A stretch of 64,000 nt of DNA from Epiperipatus broadwayi (taxonomy: Eukaryota; Onychophora; Udeonychophora; Euonychophora; Peripatidae), in contig JAQFVV010000017.1 of NCBI GenBank assembly GCA_028023455.1, forward strand, positions 5,054,098-5,118,097. Direction: 5' to 3'. Under the pieces are notes generated by a model. It was given only the letters and a program-made list of their open reading frames with translations, did no database searches and was not told where the DNA came from. Shown here one piece after another: positions 48,125 to 57,519 of the stretch. The position numbers were made by a program, and so were the translations under genes. Position 1 is the stretch's first letter, and every line of letters begins with the position of its first letter.

Positions 48125-48518
48125 CAAAATGTATTTCAATGATGGCTATTTCACATTGTTGCTCTAAGTATCAAAACTTTAAAAATGAGTTAAACAGAAA
48201 AGAATTTTATAAGAGTAGTAGATAATGGTAAATATCAAAACTTAGATCACTGACTACTTTAGAAAAGTTACTATATGATTGTTTTATTTCTAATTATGAT
48301 ATTATCAATTTATATTGAAATTAATATTATCTTAATTTAGTTAATTATGCTTTTTTTTTTTACTTTTTTTTTCACTCAATCTTTTTAATAAGGTTCCAAT
48401 GCAAATCTCAGAAGTCAACTTTATATTTGGTAAATCATAGTGAAAACCATTTGATCACCATATTTTCTCTTAATCTGGATCAACTGTGCTTTTTTTTTAG
48501 AGAATCCGAGTCTTTTAT
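48125..48518. other. Unassigned A+T-rich sequence
   Basis: T-rich, with no recognised element. It is the left flank of the RTE insertion. Confidence 0.3.
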
Positions 48519-48531
48519 CTTTTTTTAATCA

Positions 48532-49596
48532 TCATCCTCATCATCAACCATTATCAATACACTGCAGGATGAAGGTCTCTCCAAGTTTAATCCATCTTCT
48601 CCGATCTTTAGTTTCTCTACAACACCCCTGCACATTTTCTTATTTCATCCATCCATCTCACATGTGGTCTCTTTCTGGGTCTTTTACAATCTCTTGGAAT
48701 CCAGTTTAAAATTTCAATTGTCCATCTATTATCATTTCTTCTAGCAATATGTCCCGCCCAACTTCATTTCAATTTTTTAATTTTTTCAATAAGGTCAGTA
48801 ACACCTGTTTGTTGTCTTACCCATACATTGTGTTTTCGATCGCTTCTTGTTACTCCCAACATACATCTCTCCATACTCCTTTGAGTGGTCTGAAGTCTCT
48901 GTATTGCTCTTCTATTAAGTGTCCAAGTCTCAGATCCATAAGTAAGAACTAGTAAAACACATTTGTTAAAAACCATTCTTTTCAAACACATAGACATATT
49001 TCCTTTTAGTATCAAGTTATTTCTACCAAAAGCACTCCAACCAAGTTTAATTCTATGATTAATTTCCTCCATTATGATTCCATCTGTATTAATAATCTGA
49101 CCAAGGTATTTGTAACTGTTAACTTCTTCTAATTCTTCATAATCAATCTTTATTTTCATATTTTGAGCAAATTGATTAAACATTACTTTAGTCTTTTTAA
49201 CATTTATCTTTAGTCCTACTTTTCTACTTTCATCTGCTAACTCCTGCAACATTTCCTGCAGCTCTAAAGCATTATTTGCAAAAACAACTACATCATCTGC
49301 AAAATCTAAATGACTTAAATACTCTCCATTTACTTTCATTCCTTTAGTTTTCCATTTTAATCCACAAAATACTTCTTGCAGCACTGCTGTAAAAAGTTTT
49401 GGAGATATGGAGTCACCTTGTCTTACACCTTTCTCAATGTTGATTTTTCCAGTATCATTATGTAATCTAATTGTTGCTGTTGCATTTTTATAAATATTCT
49501 TTAAAATATGACAATATCCTGGATCTATATTTTGATGATCCAATGCTTTAATCACTGAAGAAATGTGTATAGAATCGAATGCCTTTTCATAATCTA
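48532..49596 (-). mobile_element. Young RTE LINE insertion, 5'-truncated, perfect 13-bp TSD
   Basis: Perfect CTTTTTTTAATCA at 48519-48531 and 49597-49609. On the minus strand the RT frame is open from the insertion boundary to 48764 with DYEKAFDSIH, GVRQGDSISPKLF, the catalytic FADDVVVFA, and LTYGSETWTLNRR. A stop falls where intact relatives go on into the WAGHIAR-like C-terminal block. The non-coding end follows, with a GATGATGAGGATGATGAT tail as in RTE elements. It lacks the endonuclease and the front of RT, so it cannot move by itself. Confidence 0.92.
48764..49555 (-). CDS. RTE reverse transcriptase, central and C-terminal part (263 aa)
   Basis: The frame covers the RT palm and thumb with FADD at about residues 89-92. 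The segment RQGDSISPKLF at about residues 45-55 and the SYKYLGQIINTDG segment at about 146-158 are typical of RTE and related LINE RTs. A first methionine lies at 49555, but the homologous frame extends upstream to the insertion edge, so no true start exists here. It is shorter than the usual ORF of about 1000 codons. A single stop removes the last part of the protein. The copy is not autonomous. Confidence 0.9.
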   Translation of the reverse strand: MIKALDHQNIDPGYCHILKNIYKNATATIRLHNDTGKINIEKGVRQGDSISPKLFTAVLQEVFCGLKWKTKGMKVNGEYLSHLDFADDVVVFANNALELQEMLQELADESRKVGLKINVKKTKVMFNQFAQNMKIKIDYEELEEVNSYKYLGQIINTDGIIMEEINHRIKLGWSAFGRNNLILKGNMSMCLKRMVFNKCVLLVLTYGSETWTLNRRAIQRLQTTQRSMERCMLGVTRSDRKHNVWVRQQTGVTDLIEKIKKLK

Positions 49597-49609
49597 CTTT
49601 TTTTAATCA

Positions 49610-50035
49610 CATGATCAAAAATATCAATAGCCAAAAAAACAGTTTTTAGTCCAAATGAAGTAGATCTGAATAATAACATGGGAAAAAGTATTTCAGGCTT
49701 TTGTAAGTGGATCAGATCAGATCCTTCAAAATATCCTTAAAATAGTATAAATTTTTAGGTTCAAATTCACTTTTCAAAATAAAACATACAATATTTGTTA
49801 TCAGACTTTCTTAATCTTCATAGAAGTGCTATGAAACAAATGTGGACAAATTCAACCTATGACATATAAAATTTTCAAGTTGGTTAAATTATATAACAAA
49901 ATGGCACTTATTATTCTTCCTTATATTTGTTGAGGATTAACTTTTATTTATGTGGAAAATGTTTAATCTTACTTATAAATATAGTAAATAACCTCAATAC
50001 TATCATATATTCTTTTAAATTCATATAAATAAATA
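49610..50035. other. Unassigned A+T-rich sequence
   Basis: I see no supported gene or repeat here. Confidence 0.3.
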
Positions 50036-50600
50036 TACAATAAAAGATAAATGTCCTTCAAGATGCATTTCATGCTGAACCAGAACTCATCAGTTGGTCC
50101 AAGTCACCATCTCTCATATATATTTCTATTATATAAAAAATGACAAAGATGTGGCTTGAATTAGTTTGACCCTGTAATTCAAAATGTAATTATTTAATAC
50201 AGATAAACATTTTTCATATAATAGAGATGTATATGAGAGATGTTGACCTGGACCAACTGATGAGTGCTGGTTTAGCATGAAATGTATCTTCAGGATATTT
50301 TTTTATTATATCTTTATTTATATAAATTTAAAAGTGTATGTGGTAGTATTGGGATTATTCAATACATTTATAAAGACATTACATGTGGGAAAGAGAAATG
50401 TAACTCCGTGTGTGTGTGCTTAATTTTAAAAAAAAAAAACCAGATATATTAATCTTTAATTGAATTTTGAAGTCTATATCTATGTCAAAAATAATCTCTA
50501 GTTTAGTAAATAATTAGTGATAATCATCGCTATATTTGTCTAAAATAGATGATGTCAAAGATGTGGGTTGAATTAGTTTGACACTTGTAATTCAATAATA
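50036..50600. mobile_element. Family C pair with well-formed hammerhead-like core and direct flanking repeats
   Basis: 50060-50105 (TTTCATGCTGAACCAGAACT, inverse) and 50225-50295 (plus) are the two halves. At 50257-50283 the plus strand has CTGATGA, stem GTGCT/AGCAT, then GAAAT. Outside, GACAAAGATGTGGCTTGAAT (50141) and GTCAAAGATGTGGGTTGAAT (50552) are related direct repeats followed by TAGTTTGAC, about 410 bp apart. No coding capacity. Confidence 0.65.
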
Positions 50601-51145
50601 TTACTTATATTTATCGTTATTTCTACACAAATATGTTCTTGCCTACTATTGTAATAATAATACTTATTTTTTGCTTTCACGCAGATAGTTTACATCATTT
50701 TTGAACATTTTTAACACTAAAATTTTTAATATATTCTACAATTTTATCATCTATACTTATCATGAAGCCCAACCTTTATAATTATTTACCAAATTATTTT
50801 TTTTTCTTGATAGTAACCTTGATTAAAAACTTTCTTTTGTAAAACAATAAAAAATCTAGAAGCATTCTGTTTTCTCTAAACAATCCAAGTCTCTGTTGTA
50901 TAACACAGCAATAATAGTTAAAATGATTGAAAACCCTCTTTCTTAATTTCCATTTCAATTACTTAAAAAGTAGTACCGCTCTTTTTTGAAAGTCTATTTA
51001 AACTTTGGTTACCATTCTAAACACTATTACCATTATGATTTACCAAGATCTTATAATATTTAAAAATAGTAGCCTGTTGTTTCAAAACTCTTCTTAACTA
51101 TCACAAATCTTTTATTCTTGATACATAACTTCATTCATATTCGAT
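50601..51145. other. Unassigned A+T-rich sequence
   Basis: I see nothing recognised here. Confidence 0.3.
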
Positions 51146-51392
51146 ACAACTATTATCATACTTTATCATCTCTCTAAATGTGAGCATTGCCATGGTAACA
51201 AAAGATACTTATTCACATTCAATTTCATTTTAAATTTTTTACAACTATTATCATACTTTATCATCTACCTAAACGTGAGCATTGCCATGGAAACAAATGA
51301 TGCTTATTCACATTCAATTTCATTTTAAATTTGTTACAACTACTATCATACTTTATAATCTATTTAAATGTGAGCATTGCCATGGAAACAAA
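51146..51392. repeat. 95-bp tandem repeat, 2.6 copies
   Basis: Units begin at 51146, 51241 and 51336, exactly 95 bp apart. Each reads ACAACTATTATCATACTTTA, then GTGAGCATTGCCATGG, then ACTTATTCACATTCAATTTC. Differences are few. The third unit stops after GCCATGGAAACAAA. The module contains the palindrome CCATGG in each unit. Confidence 0.93.
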
Positions 51393-51693
51393 CTTATTCC
51401 CAACATGACAACAATGAAATAAATAGATGAATGGAGCACGAGTCAAGACATCCTGAAATACAATTCAAGTTTTCTCAAGAAAAAAAAATTGATTCCAATG
51501 AAAAAAGATATTCTCTATCACAACAATTGAATAAAATTAATAATCATGAAAGAATATCAGAACCCTCTATTGAAGTCATTCTCACACATCCATCAGCTTT
51601 GTTCTCCAAATTAACTCAGTAAAGAACAAAAGTGTAAGAGAGACTGTGTTTAAAACTGAATAACTCAATTTTGCTGCAGAGTTTAATTTAAGG

Positions 51694-51879
51694 CAGCAGT
51701 TTTCAACCCGTCGGTTGTGATCCCTTTGAGGGTGGAACAACTCTTTCACAGGAATCACCTAAGACCATTGGAAAACATATTTATGAAGTAACAACAAAAA
51801 TAATTTTAAGGTTGGGGGTCACCACAACATAAAGAACTGTATTAAGGGGTCATGGCATTAGAATGATTGAGAACCACTG
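51694..51879. mobile_element. SPIN-like hAT MITE with perfect 8-bp TSD
   Basis: The element is 186 bp. The ends CAGCAGTTTTCAACC and GATTGAGAACCACTG are imperfect inverted repeats of the CAGTGGTTCTCAACC type. Inside are TTCACAGGAATCACCTAAGA, CCATTGGAAAACATA and GGTTGGGGGTCACCACAACA, which match the typical interior of SPIN hAT non-autonomous elements as I remember it. The perfect 8-bp duplication ATTTAAGG at 51686-51693 and 51880-51887 is the size made by hAT transposases. There is no transposase. Point changes show it is not brand new. Confidence 0.88.
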
Positions 51880-51887
51880 ATTTAAGG

Positions 51888-52960
51888 ATCCAATGCCACT
51901 GACTCCATTAAGTACACACTTCTTTTCCTGTGTGGATCAAAGCCCAAAGGGAGAAAAATCATAAAGGAAAAAATAATATAGAAGGACTTCCTAATTAAAA
52001 ATAGTTAGACATCAGATAGCCAGTTTTGCTGATGTAAGAGATGGACAAAAAAATATATATCTAATATTCCTCAAGAAGTTTATATGAGCACTTTAAGAAT
52101 CATGGCAATCTGTAAATCAAAAAATATGTACTCATAATGATCATCTTTGAAAGAAAAAACATCTTTGCATTGAATACACTATGATTTCAACCACATTTTG
52201 TTACATTGTGACATGTACATCTAGTATCAAATATTTATTAGACAAATTCCTTAAAACATAGCTCCAATAAAGAGTTGGATGTGGTGAAACATAATAGATT
52301 TCTGAAGTTGGTAATGCTGAAAGATTGCGAATATCAAGATAAAAGATGATTAGAAATGATGAAATCTCAAGCAAACCCAAAAGAACCTTGCTACTTCAAA
52401 TTCTTGTGTAATCCATATCACTTATAAAGTTATAATAATAATAAAGTTGATGTGATTGTGAAAATATTCAAGGCTCTGAAATAGTAAATGTGAGGTTCTA
52501 ATCTGTTTTCAATACAATAGAGACAAGACTAGATTGTAGATCCAAATTTCACAGAAAATATGATGAAACATAAAGATTAGGTAATTGATTTACTGATTGT
52601 TTCAGCCATTGAATGAGATTCTGGATGAACCAATAATAATTTGTTCTGTAATTCCCTTGCAATGTTATAATTATATGTAGCATCTTAAAGCTAAATAAAC
52701 ATGTTTTTTCTAATCTAGTTTTGCCTTTTATTGTATGACTGAATAATCAATTGCTGCTTGTTGGCATTGCTTATTAAATCCCTATATAATGTTGGCCTAT
52801 TCATACCTCCATACAACTTTTTGTTTTATTGTTTTTGTCAATGACAACTTTGGAATTTGGATCTTTTGGATCTAATGCGTCACACACCAACAAACATTTT
52901 AATACTTTTAAATGTCAATCTGGTAGCTTGATAGTAAAGAAATAGCTGCTACAAGAAAGA
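51888..52960. other. Unassigned A+T-rich sequence
   Basis: No gene, splice pattern or repeat family recognised in this kilobase. Confidence 0.35.
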
Positions 52961-52969
52961 TGCATTTAA

Positions 52970-53072
52970 ATGTTGGTGGCCGAGTGGTCAGCACAGCTGC
53001 CTTACAAGCAGTTGTCCTGGGTTCGCAGGTTCTCTACCCGGCTGATGCTTTGACACATGAAGAAACAAGAGT
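52970..53072 (+). mobile_element. tRNA-Gly-derived SINE S7
   Basis: TTGGTGGCCGAGTGGTCAGC, GCTGCCTTACAAGCAGTTGT, CTGGGTTCGCAGGTTCTC, then GCTGATGCTTTGACACATGA and a short A-rich end. It has the CTTACAA loop and an extra GGTTCGCA before box B. Confidence 0.85.
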
Positions 53073-53074
53073 AC

Positions 53075-53230
53075 TAGATCCAGATCTAAAACTTCTAACT
53101 GACAGACAATAGGTCAAAAATTAATATGGTACAGACAAGCCTGCATAGAGATTTTAAAAATACTACTACAGAGCATCTATGGATTACTCAGATTCACATT
53201 AAGAAGCAATAAATAACCAGAAGTCGATCT
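53075..53230 (+). mobile_element. Highly decayed family A fragment
   Basis: CTAGATCCAGATCTAAAACT, then CATAGAGATTTTAAAAATAC and ATCTATGGATTACTCAGATT align with family A arm order at low identity. No core or tail. The region 53760-53930 holds a similar trace. Confidence 0.4.
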
Positions 53231-54080
53231 TAAGGATAAATATAGTTAGCCAAAATTAATACAAATCTTAATATAACGTTAATGGTACAACATATATGCT
53301 CATAATAAAAAGAAAAATTAATCAAAGCATGCTGTCTATTATTTTGGACATGCCAAATAAATATAATGTAACAACAATCTAGCTCAGGAGGATATGATCC
53401 TAATTAGCACCAAATTTACGATCAACAAAATTCCAAGTATTAATCCTGTTATTGCTTTTGATTTTCAGTTATATTATTCATAATGACTATCTAATTGTTG
53501 CCTATTATGCCTCAATAGTAGAAAAAATGTACCCATAATTCAATGCACATTGAAGATGATTTAAAATCCAGAGAATATGATTGGGTACTCCATATTACCT
53601 TTTGATACTTCTACTTCTTTAATTGAAATATTCTCTCATTTACTGTTATTTTCTGAAATTTAAATAATTTGCATAAAAAAACAAAAATTTAAAAATTTTT
53701 TTTTAAAATTACGTGATCACATTATTCTTCAATAATTCATTCTTATTTTAGTGGCACACTTCATCATCTTCTCTACACTACTTACTGTAAGTTTTAATAA
53801 AGATAGATACCAGATGGCAGTGCTTAACAAATTCCTACCCTGTGTTATCCTGCCCAAAACCCTAAGACTAAATGCAAGTTTATGATTTTTATGAGTGAGG
53901 AGCTTTGGCATCTATCGTTACTTCTAACGTCTGCAGTAAGTGACATAGAAAAGGTTAAAGAGTATGCTGCTCAAACCGTAATACGAAAACTGAAGTTACC
54001 GTAATATTTCCTGCTACAGATTGACCATAACAAATGTCATTTTAAATATTTACTTCTCTTTTCATTCAATAATGTAATTC
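53231..54080. other. Unassigned A+T-rich sequence
   Basis: A short minus-strand frame (53729-53911) overlaps a family A-like trace. No supported gene. Confidence 0.3.
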
Positions 54081-54189
54081 TTATAAACTCGTTATGAAAA
54101 GGTAACCATTGAAGCTCAAAAGTTTTAATTGCGCTGAGCAACCTTTTGGTAGATTACTATCAGAATCGTAGTGCTGTTTGTTTAATTTA

Positions 54190-54935
54190 GCAGTTAGAAG
54201 TATTCCTATACATATATGGATCTGGTTTGATATGCAAATGAATCTTAATATGTAAATGCAGCATTTAAATGTTCTGTTTTCTCGACAATGGAATGCATGA
54301 ATCCTTTCTTCTGATAGAATGTGGATCCTTTGTGATTGCCATGCTTTTTTATATTTTCTTTTCGGTTGTCTCTTTTGACACATATTGTTCTCACATTGGT
54401 GGAAGTGAAAGTGTCATCCATAGTGAACTTATGATCAAAAAAGATTGATTCGTATTCCTTATTCTGTTTGCCTCTTGTTGTAAAAGCATGTATGCTGGGC
54501 AATTCTCATGAATCTTCTTGCTCAAGATTTACCGTAATATAGACTGCACCACAGAATGGAGCAAGCTCCTCGAATCATTTATAAAATCACATGCAGTGGC
54601 CCATCGTTCTTTATATTAACGTGACACTCGAGCAAATAGATCCATGATAATTTCCCAGCATACATACTTGTACAACAGAACCCAAACAGAATAATGAATA
54701 TAAATCAATCTTCCTCAATCATGAGCCCATTGTGGGCCACCCTTTCATTCCCACTACTGTGAGAATAATCTGTGCCAAAAGAGATGACAGAAAAAAATAT
54801 ATAAAGAGGCTTGGGCAATCACAAAGGGTCCATATTCTATTGTCAAGAAAATTGAACACTTAACTACTGCATTTACATATTAAGCTTCATTTACATATCA
54901 AACTGCACCCATATATATATATATATATATTCATA
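54190..54935. mobile_element. Head-to-head pair of PLE-like C-terminal fragments
   Basis: 54190-54500 (minus) and 54690-54935 (plus) are inverse copies about 75-80% alike by eye. Shared words are GTGAGAACAATATGTG versus GTGAGAATAATCTGTG, and GCATTTACATATTAAG in both. On the minus strand a frame gives HAFTTRGKQN, then DHKFTMDDTF, then KRDNRKENIK, which fits the late GIY-YIG region of Penelope-like elements (A......N....H..H). Family identity is tentative. The inverted arrangement echoes the other hairpin elements of this window. Confidence 0.5.
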
Positions 54936-55269
54936 ATTCTAACTACTAAAGTTTAAACAGCACTATAATTCTGGCAATAAACTGCCAAAAATTTGTTCAG
55001 TGCATTTAAAACTTTTGAACTTAATTGTTACAAATATAAGAATTACATGATGAATGTATTAGATGACTTTTCTCTTTAAATATTCCAGCCGCATGATAAA
55101 AGGCACAATTTTTCAGTAATAAAAATAGACATTATACACCTATATCCCATTTAGTGCTGGGCCTTTATGTGAGGATTCACTATAGTGATTATCATCAATT
55201 AGTACTCACTATTTAGATTTACAATCTATTATTTGTTACAATGATCATTAAAAAAATTCAATTTATTTT
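54936..55269. other. Unassigned A+T-rich sequence
   Basis: I see nothing supported here. Confidence 0.3.
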
Positions 55270-55545
55270 AAACCTCCATTTTTAAAATGGCAGCCATTTT
55301 GTAAGAATGATGATGTCATAAAATATCAACTTTGTCATCTGAAAGAAAAATGGTGCATTTATGCTAAAAATGTACAATACAGAATTTATTGATTATACAC
55401 AGTACAGTATAAACTATTTTGATTATAAAATTAAAATACAATCACTGTAAGTACTTTGTTTAATTTTCATCCAAGGTTCTTTAAAAGATGGTCAATACAT
55501 TCATTAATGCCATATCCAAAATAAAGTTTAATGACTACAAAAGTA
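55270..55545 (-). repeat. Dispersed repeat, second copy (inverse of about 40.8-41.06 kb)
   Basis: CCATTTTTAAAATGGCAGCC with ATTTTGTAAGAATGATGATG contains the palindrome-like AAAATGGCAGCCATTTT. It is followed by TCATCTGAAAGAAAAATGGT and a block matching the other copy in inverse. No terminal features found. Confidence 0.5.
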
Positions 55546-56541
55546 AAAAAAGCTCTTTGTTCAGTACAATAAATAATCAAAAGCCTATTTTGTTGCCGTG
55601 CAACAACCAAATTAATATATTTTAAAATATGTACATTAACATAAAAACTATATATTCATTCATTTTTGTGGATTAAAATTTTTATTAATGGTATTTTGCA
55701 GCAAAAATTATAATCATTGCAATTGTAAAATTTAGTTGCCATAATTGAAGTCATTCTGATAAAAATAAATGATTTCATGCATTATGCAATTAATAATCAG
55801 ATTTACATGATTAAAATTACTAAACAGAAACATAAAATATCATTTACTGAACAGTATTGCTTAATTTTAAATCATAATATCATTATATGTTTTAGTCATA
55901 TTTAAGCCAAAGACCTTATTGCAAACACAGAAAGATACAGTGCCGATAAAAAGAAATACAAATTTAATTCAGCATAAAAATAAAAATAAATTTTGGTTGC
56001 ATATTATTAGTAATCAATTTTAATTTGTTTACTGTATTTGTATAAGCCAAAATATTCAATCAAGCAATTTTAAAATAAAATCTTTATTAGTGCTAATTTC
56101 AGTCAAATCAAAATTGCTATTACTATAAATGTATTTTCAGTATTAATTAAAAAAGGAAAGAAATGAGATGATTTGCTGCACTAAGCATTTAATAATAAAT
56201 TTTCTACGATGAAAGTGTAATATAAATAAATTGAAAAAGTTTTGTGGTTTTAATTTTTATTTAAATAGCCCATATTTCTACATTACAGCATACTACACTG
56301 TATTATTTAAAAAACTGTTAGCCATTACAAGAAAATGGCTATCACACTTAATAAAATGTGACAACTTAAGATATAAAACTACAGCCAGTATATTTATACA
56401 TAAAGTGCTGTTTATTTAACTCTGCATAATACATACTGTAAAAATAGTCTCAAATAATTGATTATAATATGCAAACACAGAATGCATAATATATATTTTG
56501 TTATTTTTTAATTGCCAAAATATTTTTTTTAAATTAATTGC
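55546..56541. other. Unassigned A+T-rich sequence
   Basis: No supported gene. Frames such as 56231-56419 (plus) have no motif. Confidence 0.3.
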
Positions 56542-56554
56542 ATTATTTGAAATG

Positions 56555-56584
56555 CCAATAAACATCACATGATCACCATTTCTT
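56555..56584 (-). mobile_element. 30-bp family A insertion with perfect 13-bp TSD
   Basis: Only the tail end of family A is present (CCAATAAACATCACATGATC plus ACCATTTCTT). It sits between perfect copies of ATTATTTGAAATG at 56542-56554 and 56585-56597. A cut-and-paste DNA element could not move with a single end. An extremely truncated reverse-transcription product fits. This defines the tail as the 3' end of the mobilised RNA. Confidence 0.92.
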
Positions 56585-56734
56585 ATTATTTGAAATGTAC
56601 AGTTCTATAATTTGGCTACTAGTACACTGTTGATAAATAATAAGTTTTAATGATCACAACAGTACAATTAAGTGATATATTATTAAACGTTTTTTAAACT
56701 TTAAATAATTTTACATAAATAATATAATATAGGA

Positions 56735-56925
56735 GATTTGAACTTAGACTTTCAAGCCCCTTTCAGTGACCAACTATATCTCATACAACAGATACACCTG
56801 ACCACACACATGTGAAAAAGATAAATGATTTGCATGGTGTGGTCAGGTGTATTTCTTGTAGAGATAGAGTGGATCATTGAAAGTGGCTTGAAAATCTGGG
56901 TTCAAGTCCCCTATATTACATCTAG
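56735..56925. mobile_element. Family C hairpin, compact copy
   Basis: The left half (GAACTTAGACTTTCAAGCCC .. ACACATGTGAAAAAGATAAA) and the right half (GTGTGGTCAGGTGTATTTCT .. TTGAAAATCTGGGTTCAAGT) are inverses joined within 20 bp near 56835. The outer GGGTTCAAGTCCC is a tRNA box B-like word, as at both ends of the 17.0-kb copy. The hammerhead-like module is missing. Confidence 0.72.
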
Positions 56926-57519
56926 ACTCTAGGTATATATATATATATATAAAAAATTATATTTGTATTTCCAAATATTATAAATATTAATTCAAAAAAT
57001 GAAACTTCACTATGAGAACACAAAAAAAATGTCAACTATAAACTTAATATCACTTTCTTCATTCATTTTTCTGTATCTTTATGTAGTGAAATCTTGTGCT
57101 TTTAACTAGAATCATAACAGCACCTAATACCACCAAATACCACATCACTTCTTCAATTTATAGATCAATGAATCATCACAATCTTTGAGATGAACTAATT
57201 TCAGCAGCTAATATGTCATTTTGTAAGAACTTGGATAAATATGCTAATAAGAAATTGATAACAACACAAACCTTGAAGAGCTTTTACAATCACATGTGGA
57301 AGAATTAATAAGGAATTAATACAACTGGATAAAGAAAAGGAAGACAGTGAAGAAAAATAATGAAGTATTTTTTTTTCCTCTTCACATAGATTTAAGTTGC
57401 ATTATCTTTTATACATACATATATTAAAACATAAATTCATAATTTACACACGCATATTGTAACAGTACAAAAAACATGGGTTAATATAAGTAAAATCTGA
57501 GGTTATAATTTTTCATAAT
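56926..57519. other. Unassigned A+T-rich sequence
   Basis: A TA run at 56936-56950. Nothing else recognised. Confidence 0.3.
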
